A DNA stretch of 64,000 bases. Origin: Gemmatimonadota bacterium (GTDB lineage: Bacteria; ARS69). Below the pieces are notes generated by a model. That model was not told the DNA's origin, did no database searches, and saw only the letters and a program-made list of their open reading frames with translations. Positions 56,167-63,898 of the stretch are shown here, one piece after another. The DNA lies in contig JASLLL010000012.1 in the NCBI GenBank assembly GCA_030747075.1, positions 1-64,000 of the forward strand, in the 5' to 3' direction. The first letter of the stretch is position 1; every line of letters starts with the position of its first letter. The translations under genes were made by a program, and so were the position numbers.

Positions 56167-58410
56167 TTGTCTCTCCCGGCTCCCACCGCCGCCGAACTTC
56201 TGCGCACCGCCCGCGACAGCGGGGTCGCCACTCTCCCGGAGCACGAGGGAATGGCGCTCCTTTCCTCGCTCGGGATTCCCGTGCCGACGCACTTCATCGT
56301 CCCCTCTCCCGCCGACATCCGCCAGACGCTTCTGAACGATCTTCCGGGAGATCGAGTGGTGCTGAAGATAATCTCCCCCGAAATCCTCCACAAGACCGAG
56401 GTGGGCGGGGTGGCCATCGTCCGGAAGCGGCTTCGCGATGTCCGCAAGGCGGCCACGGAAATGGTGGAGCGCGTCGCGGGAAGGCCCCTCAGCGGGCTCC
56501 TTCTCGTTCGGCATGTCGCCCACGAGCGCATGCTCGGCCGGGAACTCCTGGTGAACCTGCGCTGGACAGAGGATTTCGGCCCGGTGGTCACGCTCGCGGC
56601 AGGGGGGATTCACGCCAACTTCTATTCGCGGCATCTTCGTCCGGGTCGGGAAGTCGCCATCGTTTCGCCCGGGATCAGCTCGGACGAAGCCATCGAGCGC
56701 GCCATCCACTCGACCGCCGTGGGGGCGCTCCTCACCGAAGGCCAGCGCGGCGGCGAGGCTTTCCTCTCGCTCCCGAGAATGCGCGATCTCCTGCGGAAGT
56801 TCATGGGCCTTGCCGAGGACTACATGCCGGACCTTCTGGGCGAGTTGGAAATCAACCCGCTGGTCGTGACCGCGGGCGGGTTTCAGGCGCTGGATGTGCT
56901 CGTCAGACCGGCGAAGTCCGCCCCCCGCCCGACCACGGCGCCGCGGCCGCTTCACAAGCTCGCCCATCTCTTCGCGCCGAAGAGCGTGGCGGTGGTCGGC
57001 GTGTCGCAGCGCATGAACCCCGGGCGCATCATCCTGCGCAATCTCCTGCGCGATGGCTTCGACCCTGACGGCATCACGATCGTCAAGCCGGGCGCGGACC
57101 ATATCGACGGGTGCCGATGCGTGCCGAATCTGGAATCGCTGCCGGAACGCGTGGACCTCGTGGTGCTGGCCATTGCCGCGGCGCAGGTTCCGGACGCCAT
57201 GTCCGCCATCCTCAGCGGGGAACGCGCGGAGAGCGTCATCGTCATTCCGGGGGGGCTGGAGGAAACGCAGAGCGGCGCGGAAGCCGCTCGTACGCTTCGT
57301 GCGGAACTCGCGGCGTCCCGCAAGACCGACTGGGGCGGGCCGGTCGTCAACGGCGGCAACTGCATCGGCATCCGCTCCGCGCCCGGCCGCTACGACACCA
57401 TCTTCCTGCCGCCGCACAAACTCCCCGCGCCGGACATTCCCCCCGCACCGGTCGCCGTGGTTTCGCAAAGCGGCGCGTTCGCGGTGGCTCGGGCCAGCCG
57501 TCTTCCTTCGGTCCGGCCCCGCTATACGGTTTCGGTCGGAAACCAGACGGACCTCACCATCGGAGATCATGTGGCCTACCTCGCGGAGGATCCACAGGTG
57601 GAACTCTTCGCGGTGTATGTGGAAGGGTTCGCGCCGATGGACGGGCGGAAGTTCCTGCGGGCCGCGGCGGAGATCACGGCCTCGGGCCGGACAGTCCTTC
57701 TCTACCGTGCGGGAAGGACGGCGGCCGGCGCGCTGGCATCGGCCAGCCATACCGCGTCCATCGCGGGAGACGCGGTCGTCACACGGGAACTTGCGGACGG
57801 AGCGGGCATCGTGTCGGCGGAGACGCTGGCGGACTTCGAGATGTTGCTGGAGCTCTTCACGCTGTTCCACGGAAAGACCCCTGGCGGGCGGCGCATCGCG
57901 GCGCTGACCAACGCGGGGTTCGAGTGCGTCGCCATCGGGGACAATCTCCATACGCTGGAGATGGCCGAACTCAGCAAAGACACCTGCGCACAGCTCGCCG
58001 CACTCCTCGACGCCACGGGAGTTTCAGGGCTCGTGGACATCCACAACCCGCTGGACCTGACCCCCATGACGGGTGATGAAGCCTACGCGGAAGCCACGCG
58101 CATTCTGATGGCGGATCCACAGGTGGACGCTGGCGTCATCAGTTGCGTACCGCTGACGCCCGCGCTCAACACGCTGGCCGCCGGAGAAGGCCACAACGAA
58201 GATGTGGCTCGCGCGGATTCAGCCGCATCCCGGCTGGTGGAACTGGCGAGAGCGTCGGAGAAGCCGTGGGTTGCGGTGGTGGACTCCGGCGAACTGTTTG
58301 ACCCCATGGCGCGGGTTCTTCGCGCGGGCGGCATCCCCGTCTTCCGCGAAGCGGACCGCGCAACGCGCCTGCTCAGCATCTGGTGCGAGGCCCGACTGGC
58401 GGGCGCGTAG
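56167..58410 (+). CDS. NDP-forming acyl-CoA synthetase with ATP-grasp domain first
   Basis: The product has 747 residues from TTG 56167 (AAAGGAGGAG, 7-nt spacing). Residues about 1-235 are an ATP-grasp domain (LHKTEVGGVAIVRK, GRELLVNLRWTEDFGPVVTLAAGG, GELEINPLVV). The rest is CoA-binding and ligase domains (SVAVVGVSQRMNPGRIILRNLL, VVSQSGAFAVARASRLP, VGNQTDLTIGDHVAYLAEDP, the phospho-His site SHTASIAGD near 527, DIHNPLDLTP). It would convert an acyl-CoA plus ADP and phosphate to the free acid and ATP, or the reverse. Domain order with ATP-grasp at the N-terminus differs from the commoner alpha-then-beta fusion. Confidence 0.9.
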   Translation: MSLPAPTAAELLRTARDSGVATLPEHEGMALLSSLGIPVPTHFIVPSPADIRQTLLNDLPGDRVVLKIISPEILHKTEVGGVAIVRKRLRDVRKAATEMVERVAGRPLSGLLLVRHVAHERMLGRELLVNLRWTEDFGPVVTLAAGGIHANFYSRHLRPGREVAIVSPGISSDEAIERAIHSTAVGALLTEGQRGGEAFLSLPRMRDLLRKFMGLAEDYMPDLLGELEINPLVVTAGGFQALDVLVRPAKSAPRPTTAPRPLHKLAHLFAPKSVAVVGVSQRMNPGRIILRNLLRDGFDPDGITIVKPGADHIDGCRCVPNLESLPERVDLVVLAIAAAQVPDAMSAILSGERAESVIVIPGGLEETQSGAEAARTLRAELAASRKTDWGGPVVNGGNCIGIRSAPGRYDTIFLPPHKLPAPDIPPAPVAVVSQSGAFAVARASRLPSVRPRYTVSVGNQTDLTIGDHVAYLAEDPQVELFAVYVEGFAPMDGRKFLRAAAEITASGRTVLLYRAGRTAAGALASASHTASIAGDAVVTRELADGAGIVSAETLADFEMLLELFTLFHGKTPGGRRIAALTNAGFECVAIGDNLHTLEMAELSKDTCAQLAALLDATGVSGLVDIHNPLDLTPMTGDEAYAEATRILMADPQVDAGVISCVPLTPALNTLAAGEGHNEDVARADSAASRLVELARASEKPWVAVVDSGELFDPMARVLRAGGIPVFREADRATRLLSIWCEARLAGA

Positions 58411-58413
58411 CAA

Positions 58414-58442
58414 CGCGCCGCCAGCGCACGAAGAGAGCCACC
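58414..58442. repeat. Left 29-bp direct repeat bounding the vapBC cassette
   Basis: This copy matches 59183-59211 at 28 of 29 positions (C instead of T at 58422). It begins four bases after the synthetase stop and ends eight bases before the toxin stop. The core reads AGCGCACGAAGAGAGCCACC. The same bases in the right copy encode the last residues of the RNA methyltransferase. Here the stop triplet is changed and no gene uses it. Confidence 0.85.
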
Positions 58443-58449
58443 TGCCGCC

Positions 58450-58863
58450 TCAGACCTGTCTGGTCCGCAGCTTGGCTTTCCTGGCCGCCTTCAACTGCCG
58501 TGAGTCTGACGAGACGAACAGCTCCGTGTCCCACTGGAGAGCGCAGGCCACATGGAGAGCGTCCATTGCCCGAACTGGATTCGTCTCCAGAATCCGGATC
58601 GCATCCGCCACAACGGCAGGAAGCAGGTTCACAATCGTGGCGTCGGCCACTTCCAGCGACAACCGGGCCTTTGCGTCCCGGTACTGGCTGCGCGACAGAG
58701 AGCCTTCGCGCAGACGGCGATTCAGCGCGGAGACAATCTCCGGAGGACTGATGACCGACAGCGCCAGCGCGGAGGCCTTTCCGCACAACCGCTCCACCTT
58801 GTCGCTCCCCTTCTCATCCACATAACGCTTTGCGAAGGCCGAGGAGTCAAAGAAGATCTTCAT
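58450..58863 (-). CDS. vapC: VapC-type PIN-domain toxin
   Basis: This 137-residue protein starts at ATG 58863. PIN nuclease acids are in place: MKIFFDSSAFAKRYVDE (first Asp and a Glu), SPPEIVSALNRR (Glu), NPVRAMDALHVACAL (Asp) and LFVSSDSRQLKAA (Asp). VapC toxins cleave tRNA or rRNA with Mg2+ when freed from antitoxin. The start overlaps the antitoxin gene by 17 nt, so synthesis is coupled. The cassette is bounded by 29-bp direct repeats. Confidence 0.88.
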   Translation of the reverse strand: MKIFFDSSAFAKRYVDEKGSDKVERLCGKASALALSVISPPEIVSALNRRLREGSLSRSQYRDAKARLSLEVADATIVNLLPAVVADAIRILETNPVRAMDALHVACALQWDTELFVSSDSRQLKAARKAKLRTRQV

Positions 58864-59083
58864 CGGTACGCTCTCCCAGAATCGCTGCCGACAGCGCCCC
58901 TCCCCTGACCGCGAGGCGCAGGGCAGCCTGCTTCCAGGCCGGCAGGGAGTCGGAAGAGCGAACGGGAGACACCTCGGCGATGGGCTTGCCGTGCCGGATG
59001 ACAAGGAACACCTCTCCGCGCTCTACATCGGAGAAGAGACCCGACGCGTTCTTTCGAAACTCCGTGAATGTCACGGTTTTCAT
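58847..59083 (-). CDS. Phd/YefM-type antitoxin (VapB partner)
   Basis: The 78-residue protein starts at ATG 59083 with AAGGAGG upstream. The N-terminal half MKTVTFTEFRKNASGLFSDVERGE and VFLVIRHGKPIAEVSPV is the Phd/YefM DNA-binding fold. The C-terminal half (WKQAALRLAVRGGALSAAILGERTDEDLL) should wrap the PIN toxin. It is the first gene of the operon, and three TGTACA palindromes just upstream look like its autoregulatory operator. Confidence 0.88.
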   Translation of the reverse strand: MKTVTFTEFRKNASGLFSDVERGEVFLVIRHGKPIAEVSPVRSSDSLPAWKQAALRLAVRGGALSAAILGERTDEDLL

Positions 59084-59096
59084 ATGCCCCTCCTTG

Positions 59097-59124
59097 TGTA
59101 CAGGAGTGTACATCCTTCTGTACA
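59097..59124 (-). promoter_or_regulatory. Triple TGTACA operator of the vapBC operon
   Basis: TGTACA occurs at 59097-59102, 59107-59112 and 59119-59124, spaced 10 and 12 bases, about one helical turn. The set begins 14 bases upstream of the antitoxin ATG. Each hexamer is palindromic, and the outer two form a larger imperfect dyad around the middle one. This fits cooperative binding of antitoxin dimers or toxin-antitoxin complexes. Confidence 0.6.
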
Positions 59125-59182
59125 TATCGGCAAGGGGTCTTCCGGCTCTCTCTTTCGCCAGGCGGCCGAGTGCAATGAACGG

Positions 59183-59211
59183 CGCGCCGCTAGCGCACGA
59201 AGAGAGCCACC
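59183..59211. repeat. Right 29-bp direct repeat, within the 3' end of the RNA methyltransferase gene
   Basis: This is the second copy of the repeat at 58414-58442. It includes the methyltransferase stop (TAG at 59192-59190 on the minus strand) and its last six codons (VALFVR). Having a functional gene end as one copy marks it as the original site, and the left copy as the duplicate. Confidence 0.85.
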
Positions 59212-60464
59212 GTCTCCACATGTGCGGTCACCGGGAAGAGATCGATCGCGCGCAGGCTCTCCAGCCGCCAGCCCGCGTCGATCAGCGCTTTGGTGTCGCG
59301 GGCGCCGGTCGCGGGGTCGCAGGACACGGAGACGATCCGGCGCGGGGCACGCTTTATCAGCGCGGCGCGGGTCTCGCGATCCAGTCCGGCTCTCGGGGGG
59401 TCGATCACAATGGTCTCGCTCGGGGAGGACGGCTCCGAAGTGAGCGTCCGCGCCGCCGTCTCCGACCGCGTCTCCGCACGCACGCCCGCACGACGCAGGT
59501 TCCCCCGGAGGAACCGGAGCGCACGCCGGTCCGTGTCCGTCGCCACCACGCGATCAAATCCCTGCCCGCACAGCACCGAAAGCAGCCCGACCCCCGCGTA
59601 CAGATCCATGAGGACTCCATCGCGATCCTCTCCGAGAGCGCGCGCCACCTCCCGGGCCAGTTGCTCCGCTCCCTGGAGACTTCCCTGAAAGAACGAGGTG
59701 GCGTCGGCACGAAACTCCCGCCCCCCCACGCGGAACCGAAGTTCGCGGTCACCACCCAGCGGGCGCCGATCGGCGAGAACGCCACGCACGGCGGGCGAGC
59801 GCTCCATGCCCTTCGTCAACCGCTCCAGACGGCGGCGGGCCTTGTCGGACGCGCCCTGCGGGGACTCGAAGAGCACCACCCCCCCGTCCCGCGAGTCCAT
59901 GCGGAGCGAAACACGGTGCCACGGTGGCGCAAGCCGGGCCCACGCGAAGAGGTCTTCGCCAGCGGGCATCTCCAGCAGCGGGCACGCGTCCAGCGGGACG
60001 ACTTCGTGCGTGCCGCGCCGGAAGAGTCCGGGGTGCCCCATCGGGTCATAGGTGAGTCGGATCCGGTTGCGCGTCCCCGTCTCCTGCGCGAGCGGGTCCG
60101 GCCCTTCGAGCAGTTCCCCGACATCCATCTGTGCGATACGCCGGTATGCGTCGCCGATGATCGATCGCTTCATCTCCGCCTGAAGAGACGGTTCCGCGTG
60201 CTGGAAGTCGCAGCCTCCGCAAGCGGACGCGTGCGGGCAGGGGGCTTCGCGCCGCCCGGCGTGGGGTTCGACGATCTCCACCGCGACGGCCTCGGCGAGC
60301 GACTTCCCCTCCCGCGTGACACGGGCGCGAACGCGTTCGCCCGGAAGAGCCCCGCTGACCAGCACGACCCTCCCGCTGACGCGCGCAAGGCACGCACCAC
60401 CAGGCACGGCGTGGCCGACGGTGAGGTCCGTGAGATCCGGGCTGGTCGCGGGAGTCGATTCCAT
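59190..60464 (-). CDS. RumA/TrmA-type 23S rRNA (uracil-5-)-methyltransferase
   Basis: The product has 424 residues from ATG 60464. No good ribosome site is visible, so the start is uncertain. Residues about 10-65 are a TRAM RNA-binding domain. A cysteine cluster CPHASACGGCDF with a later DACPL matches the [4Fe-4S] site of RumA/RlmD. The SAM domain has LMDLYAGVGLLSVLCG and VVATDTDRRAL, and the catalytic Cys is in VSVSCDPATGARD. It should methylate uridine C5 in 23S rRNA. RlmC, RlmD and RlmCD cannot be told apart by eye. Its 3' end is duplicated on the far side of the vapBC cassette. Confidence 0.87.
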   Translation of the reverse strand: MESTPATSPDLTDLTVGHAVPGGACLARVSGRVVLVSGALPGERVRARVTREGKSLAEAVAVEIVEPHAGRREAPCPHASACGGCDFQHAEPSLQAEMKRSIIGDAYRRIAQMDVGELLEGPDPLAQETGTRNRIRLTYDPMGHPGLFRRGTHEVVPLDACPLLEMPAGEDLFAWARLAPPWHRVSLRMDSRDGGVVLFESPQGASDKARRRLERLTKGMERSPAVRGVLADRRPLGGDRELRFRVGGREFRADATSFFQGSLQGAEQLAREVARALGEDRDGVLMDLYAGVGLLSVLCGQGFDRVVATDTDRRALRFLRGNLRRAGVRAETRSETAARTLTSEPSSPSETIVIDPPRAGLDRETRAALIKRAPRRIVSVSCDPATGARDTKALIDAGWRLESLRAIDLFPVTAHVETVALFVR

Positions 60465-60578
60465 AAGGTGGGTCAGGATACCCGAACGGTGCGCCGCGTG
60501 GGTGAAAACCTGTGGTCTCCGATTCGGAAAATGTGCCACGATCCCCGGACCGGCACCCCGGCCAACTGGAGGTATTCC

Positions 60579-61562
60579 GTGAACTCCCCCCCGACCGGCA
60601 CTTCCAACCTCATGGGCTACCGGCGCGTCGGCGCGTCGGGTCTGCGCGTAAGCGAGATTGCGCTCGGCAGCTGGCTCACCTATGGCGCTTCCGTGGCCGA
60701 CTCCACCGCGCAGGCGTGCATTCGGGAAGCCATCGAATCGGGTGTGATCTTTCTCGACACGGCGGATGTCTACAACCACGGCGCCGCCGAGGAACTTCTG
60801 GGGAGGATGCTCGCGGACTACCAGCGCAGCGACCTGGTGCTGGCGACGAAGGCGTTCTTCCCGATGTCGGAGAATCCCAACGACCGCGGACTCTCTCGAA
60901 AGCACCTCTTCGAATCGGTCCATGCCAGCCTTCGCAGGCTTCGCACCGACTACATCGACCTCTACCAGTGTCACCGCTTCGACCCGGATACGCCCGTCTC
61001 GGAGACGGTGCGCGCCATGGACGACCTGGTTACCTCAGGGAAAATCCTCTACTGGGGGGTGTCGCTCTGGTCCGCTGCGCAGATCGCCGAAGCCGTGGAG
61101 ATTGCACGACACACCGGCGCCGCGCCGCCCGTCTCCAACCAGCCGCCCTATAATATGCTGCAGCGATCCATCGAGGAGGATGTTCTCCCGCTCTGCCGCA
61201 GAGAGGGGGTCGGGCAGGTGGTGTACTGCCCGCTCTCGCAGGGCCTCCTGACGGGGAAGTATGCGGGCGGGAAACTTCCCGAAGGGTCGCGCGCGGCCGA
61301 CGAGAAGGCCGGGCAGTTCCTTCGCCCGAGGATGACTCCCGCAAACCATGAGCAGGTGGATCGCCTCGCGAAGCTCGCGGCGGAGGCCGGGCTGTCGCTG
61401 GTGCAGTTGGCGCTGGCGTGGGTTCTGAGGGACGACTGCGTCGCGGCCGCGATCATCGGCGCGACGACACCGGAGCAGGTGCGCGAAAATGTGGCCGCCT
61501 CCGGAATCCGGCTCGACGAGGACTTCCTCTACCGCGTGGAAATGGTGCTCTCCGCAAGCTGA
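60579..61562 (+). CDS. Aldo/keto reductase (potassium-channel beta-subunit-like)
   Basis: The 327-residue enzyme starts at GTG 60579 with GGAGG at 6-nt spacing. The tetrad is visible: Asp in FLDTADVYNHG (near 58) with Tyr five residues later, Lys in VLATKAFF (near 91) and His in LYQCHRFD (near 131). GSWLTYG near the start and NQPPYNMLQR, CPLSQGLLTGKY and the NADPH-binding AIIGATTPEQVREN near the end place it with the Kv-beta-like AKRs. It would reduce aldehydes or ketones with NADPH. It is divergent from the RNA methyltransferase gene. Confidence 0.92.
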   Translation: MNSPPTGTSNLMGYRRVGASGLRVSEIALGSWLTYGASVADSTAQACIREAIESGVIFLDTADVYNHGAAEELLGRMLADYQRSDLVLATKAFFPMSENPNDRGLSRKHLFESVHASLRRLRTDYIDLYQCHRFDPDTPVSETVRAMDDLVTSGKILYWGVSLWSAAQIAEAVEIARHTGAAPPVSNQPPYNMLQRSIEEDVLPLCRREGVGQVVYCPLSQGLLTGKYAGGKLPEGSRAADEKAGQFLRPRMTPANHEQVDRLAKLAAEAGLSLVQLALAWVLRDDCVAAAIIGATTPEQVRENVAASGIRLDEDFLYRVEMVLSAS

Positions 61563-61759
61563 CCGCCACCCGCGCCTCTCCCCCACGCCACGATGTCCGC
61601 GGAACCGACACCGGCACGCGCCTTGCTCTGCACCCGGCTCCCGCCTCCCGCAAGGGCGGAGAACGCCGTGCACGCCACGCTCCGGGCTCCGCTCCCAACC
61701 GGAGGTGACGCACCCGGCGCAACCCGTGTTGCCACTTCTTCCCGGTCGAGGAGTCGCCC

Positions 61760-62110
61760 ATGATGTTCCCGCAGGACCGCCGACCTCCCCCTCCACGCCC
61801 CCCGCGTCCCGGCCACTTGTTCCGGCCCGGGCCGGGTCCCGACGGGCCGACCACACTGGACCGCCTCTGCCGAGTCCGGCGTCGGGCTCTTCGGGACCTG
61901 GGCGTTCGCCCTCCGAAACGCCCCCCGGGAGGGGACCCGCGCGCGCTCATTCTCCATGCCGCCACGCTCGACCGCTGGATCGCCCGCAATCTGGACCTTG
62001 CAGGCGGGCGACGCATCCCTCCCTGGGAGGACACCGGAGAACCATGGATCGAGGAAGAAGCCGCGGAGAACGAGGAGGAAGGAGAAGAAGATTGCCCGTG
62101 GGAATGGTGA
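61760..62110 (+). CDS. Small protein with Pro-rich N-terminus and acidic tail
   Basis: This 116-residue frame begins ATGATG at 61760 behind GAGGAG and its TGA overlaps the start of the next gene by 7 nt. The first 30 residues are proline- and arginine-rich, the middle is helical (LDRLCRVRRRALRDLGV, ALILHAATLDRWIARNL), and the last 25 are strongly acidic (EEEAAENEEEGEED). No family is recognised. Coupling to the glycosylase-like gene and the middle segment's neighbouring-gene-like codon use support a real gene. Confidence 0.6.
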   Translation: MMFPQDRRPPPPRPPRPGHLFRPGPGPDGPTTLDRLCRVRRRALRDLGVRPPKRPPGGDPRALILHAATLDRWIARNLDLAGGRRIPPWEDTGEPWIEEEAAENEEEGEEDCPWEW

Positions 62111-63069
62111 AGCGCGGCCGGGTCCTGGCCCGGCTGGAGTCGGACATCGCATTCTGTGAGCGGTGCTACGGCCCGGAAAAGACACTTCCCGTCCGCTTCG
62201 AGCGACCCGCCGAACAGCCGGAACTTCTCATCCTGGGGGAACGCCCGCCCAGGCGGCTTCTGGAAAGGGACGGCCGCCTCGGAACGGGAGGCCCGGACCC
62301 GGGAACGCGCTTCCTCCGAAACCTCCTGGAAGATGCGCGGATCCCCCGGACGCGAATCCTGATGGCGTCCGCCATGCTGTGCCGACCGGCTTCCCGGGAA
62401 CTGGAGGCCGTGGTTCCGCCTGCCGCTTGTGTTCGTGCCTGCGCGTCCCATGTCCGTCGGTTGGTGGAGGCAGCCCGCCCGCCGCTCATCGTCGTCCTCG
62501 GGCACCGGGCGGTGCGGTCGGTCAAGGCGTGCTTCCCGAAGGAGGAGTCGCTCCGCAAGCTCCGCTTCCCGGCCATGGTGGGTCAGGCGGTTCCCTTAGG
62601 GTCGGCGGCGGTCGTCCCGCTCTACCAGACGACCACCCGCGCCCGCGTCACCCGCCCGGCAGAAGCGCAGAAGCGGGACTGGAAGTCGATCGGCACGCTC
62701 TATCACGCGCTTGCGGGAAGGCGCAGCGGCCTTGAAAAGGCGTGGACTTCCCACGCCCGCAGACGCACCTTCGTCCGGAACTCAACCCGGGAGGAAGGGA
62801 ATGAAACTCAAGCCGCTGCCGGTCATCGTGCTGGGGCTGGGTCCAATCGGACGCGCCGTCGCGAAAGAGATCGCGGGACAACCGGACATGGAACTCATGG
62901 GAGCCGTGGACCCGGCTCCGAAGTTCGCGGGGAAGAGCGTCGGCGAACTGATCCGGGACAAGAGCCGGGCGCGTCTTCGCGTTCACAAGAACCTGCCCGC
63001 ACAGATCAAGGCGCTCGGTCGCCGCCGCCCGACGCTGGCGGTTCACATGGCCACATCCCGCTTTCCTGA
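62104..63069 (+). CDS. Divergent uracil-DNA-glycosylase-superfamily protein
   Basis: The frame starts at ATG 62104, overlapping the upstream stop. Residues 15-200 follow the family 4/5 UDG order: an N-terminal CERCY, LLILGERPPRR where active enzymes have GEAPG, TRFLRNLLEDARI, RILMASAMLCRPA with E-x-x-x-V before a Cys, and PPLIVVLGHRAVRSV. The altered GEAPG segment leaves activity doubtful. The domain ends near 62716, but the frame stays open to 63069 and would overlap the next gene by 269 nt. That last third is Arg/Gly-rich and looks like read-through. The true end may be lost by a frameshift near 62700, which would give a stop at 62733-62735. Confidence 0.65.
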   Translation: MVKRGRVLARLESDIAFCERCYGPEKTLPVRFERPAEQPELLILGERPPRRLLERDGRLGTGGPDPGTRFLRNLLEDARIPRTRILMASAMLCRPASRELEAVVPPAACVRACASHVRRLVEAARPPLIVVLGHRAVRSVKACFPKEESLRKLRFPAMVGQAVPLGSAAVVPLYQTTTRARVTRPAEAQKRDWKSIGTLYHALAGRRSGLEKAWTSHARRRTFVRNSTREEGNETQAAAGHRAGAGSNRTRRRERDRGTTGHGTHGSRGPGSEVRGEERRRTDPGQEPGASSRSQEPARTDQGARSPPPDAGGSHGHIPLS

Positions 63070-63796
63070 AGCGTATCCGCAGGTCCTGGAACTGGTGAAG
63101 CAGGGCGTCAGCGTGGTCTCCACCTGCGAAGAAATGGTGGCCGCACCGGATCGATGGCCGAAGGAGGCGCATGCGCTCGATCGTGCGTGCCGAAAGGCGG
63201 GGGTCTCTGTCCTCTCCGCGGGGGTCAACCCCGGCTTCGTGATGGACTTCCTCCCCGAAGTCCTGTCATCGGTCTGCGTGAGATTGGATTCGGTCCGGAT
63301 CACGCGCCATGTGGACACCGCAAAGCGCCGACGCGCCCTCCAGTTGAAGACCGGGGCCGGCATCACGGTGGAGGAGTTCCGCGCGCGAAAGCGGGCGGGC
63401 ACGATCGGCCATGTGGGTTGCCTGGATTCGCTGCTCTTTGTGCTGCGCCACTTGCGCCTTCCTCCGCAGACCATGAAGGCGGACGCGGAACTCCTGCGCC
63501 CGATCATCGCCGGGAAGGCCGTGGGAACCGGGCGCAACCGCATCCCGAAGGGACGCGTGGTCGGCGTTCACCAGACCGTGCGCGGCAGAGACTCCGCCAC
63601 GGGGAAGATCGTGGCGACGCTGGACCTCAAGATGGCGTACGGGTTGGAAGATCCGCACGACGCCATCTTCCTGAAGGGAGATCCACCGGTTGATCTGCGG
63701 ATCGACGGCGGAATCCAGGGAGACCGCGCTACCGTGGGAACGGTGCTGTCGACCATCCGGGACGCCGCCTATGCTCCCCCGGGGTTTGGGGGGTAG
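62801..63796 (+). CDS. NAD(P)-dependent amino-acid-type dehydrogenase (DapB-like N-terminus)
   Basis: The product has 331 residues from ATG 62801 (GGGAGGAAG upstream). The Rossmann motif is VIVLGLGPIGRAVAKEI with MELMGAVDPAPKFAGKSVGEL, as in dihydrodipicolinate reductase. The middle VVSTCEEM and SAGVNPGFVMDFLP and the C-terminal half resemble 2,4-diaminopentanoate-dehydrogenase-like proteins, not DapB itself. The substrate is uncertain. It follows the glycosylase-like gene on the same strand and is convergent with the gene at the window edge. Confidence 0.82.
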   Translation: MKLKPLPVIVLGLGPIGRAVAKEIAGQPDMELMGAVDPAPKFAGKSVGELIRDKSRARLRVHKNLPAQIKALGRRRPTLAVHMATSRFPEAYPQVLELVKQGVSVVSTCEEMVAAPDRWPKEAHALDRACRKAGVSVLSAGVNPGFVMDFLPEVLSSVCVRLDSVRITRHVDTAKRRRALQLKTGAGITVEEFRARKRAGTIGHVGCLDSLLFVLRHLRLPPQTMKADAELLRPIIAGKAVGTGRNRIPKGRVVGVHQTVRGRDSATGKIVATLDLKMAYGLEDPHDAIFLKGDPPVDLRIDGGIQGDRATVGTVLSTIRDAAYAPPGFGG

Positions 63797-63813
63797 CGCA
63801 CGGATCCGAGGCT

Positions 63814-63835
63814 GGGGAGGCGGCGCCGCCTCCCC
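63814..63835. terminator. Perfect 22-bp palindrome between convergent genes
   Basis: An 11-bp arm starting GGGGAGGCGGC meets its exact complement with no loop, 17 nt after the dehydrogenase stop. A second imperfect dyad (GCCC..CCCGATCGGG..GGGC) follows at about 63840-63859. They probably form a bidirectional terminator, although no T-run is present. Confidence 0.5.
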
Positions 63836-63898
63836 GCCGGGCCCACCCGATCGGGCGGGCGAAGCCGCAATGGAGCCCGGCGGGAAGCGTGGTTCCGG

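Noticed and set aside
61563-61759. Possible hairpin or small gene after the aldo/keto reductase
   Set aside because: Only imperfect pairing near 61718-61733 and frames that are shadows. Nothing supportable is present in this 197-nt gap.
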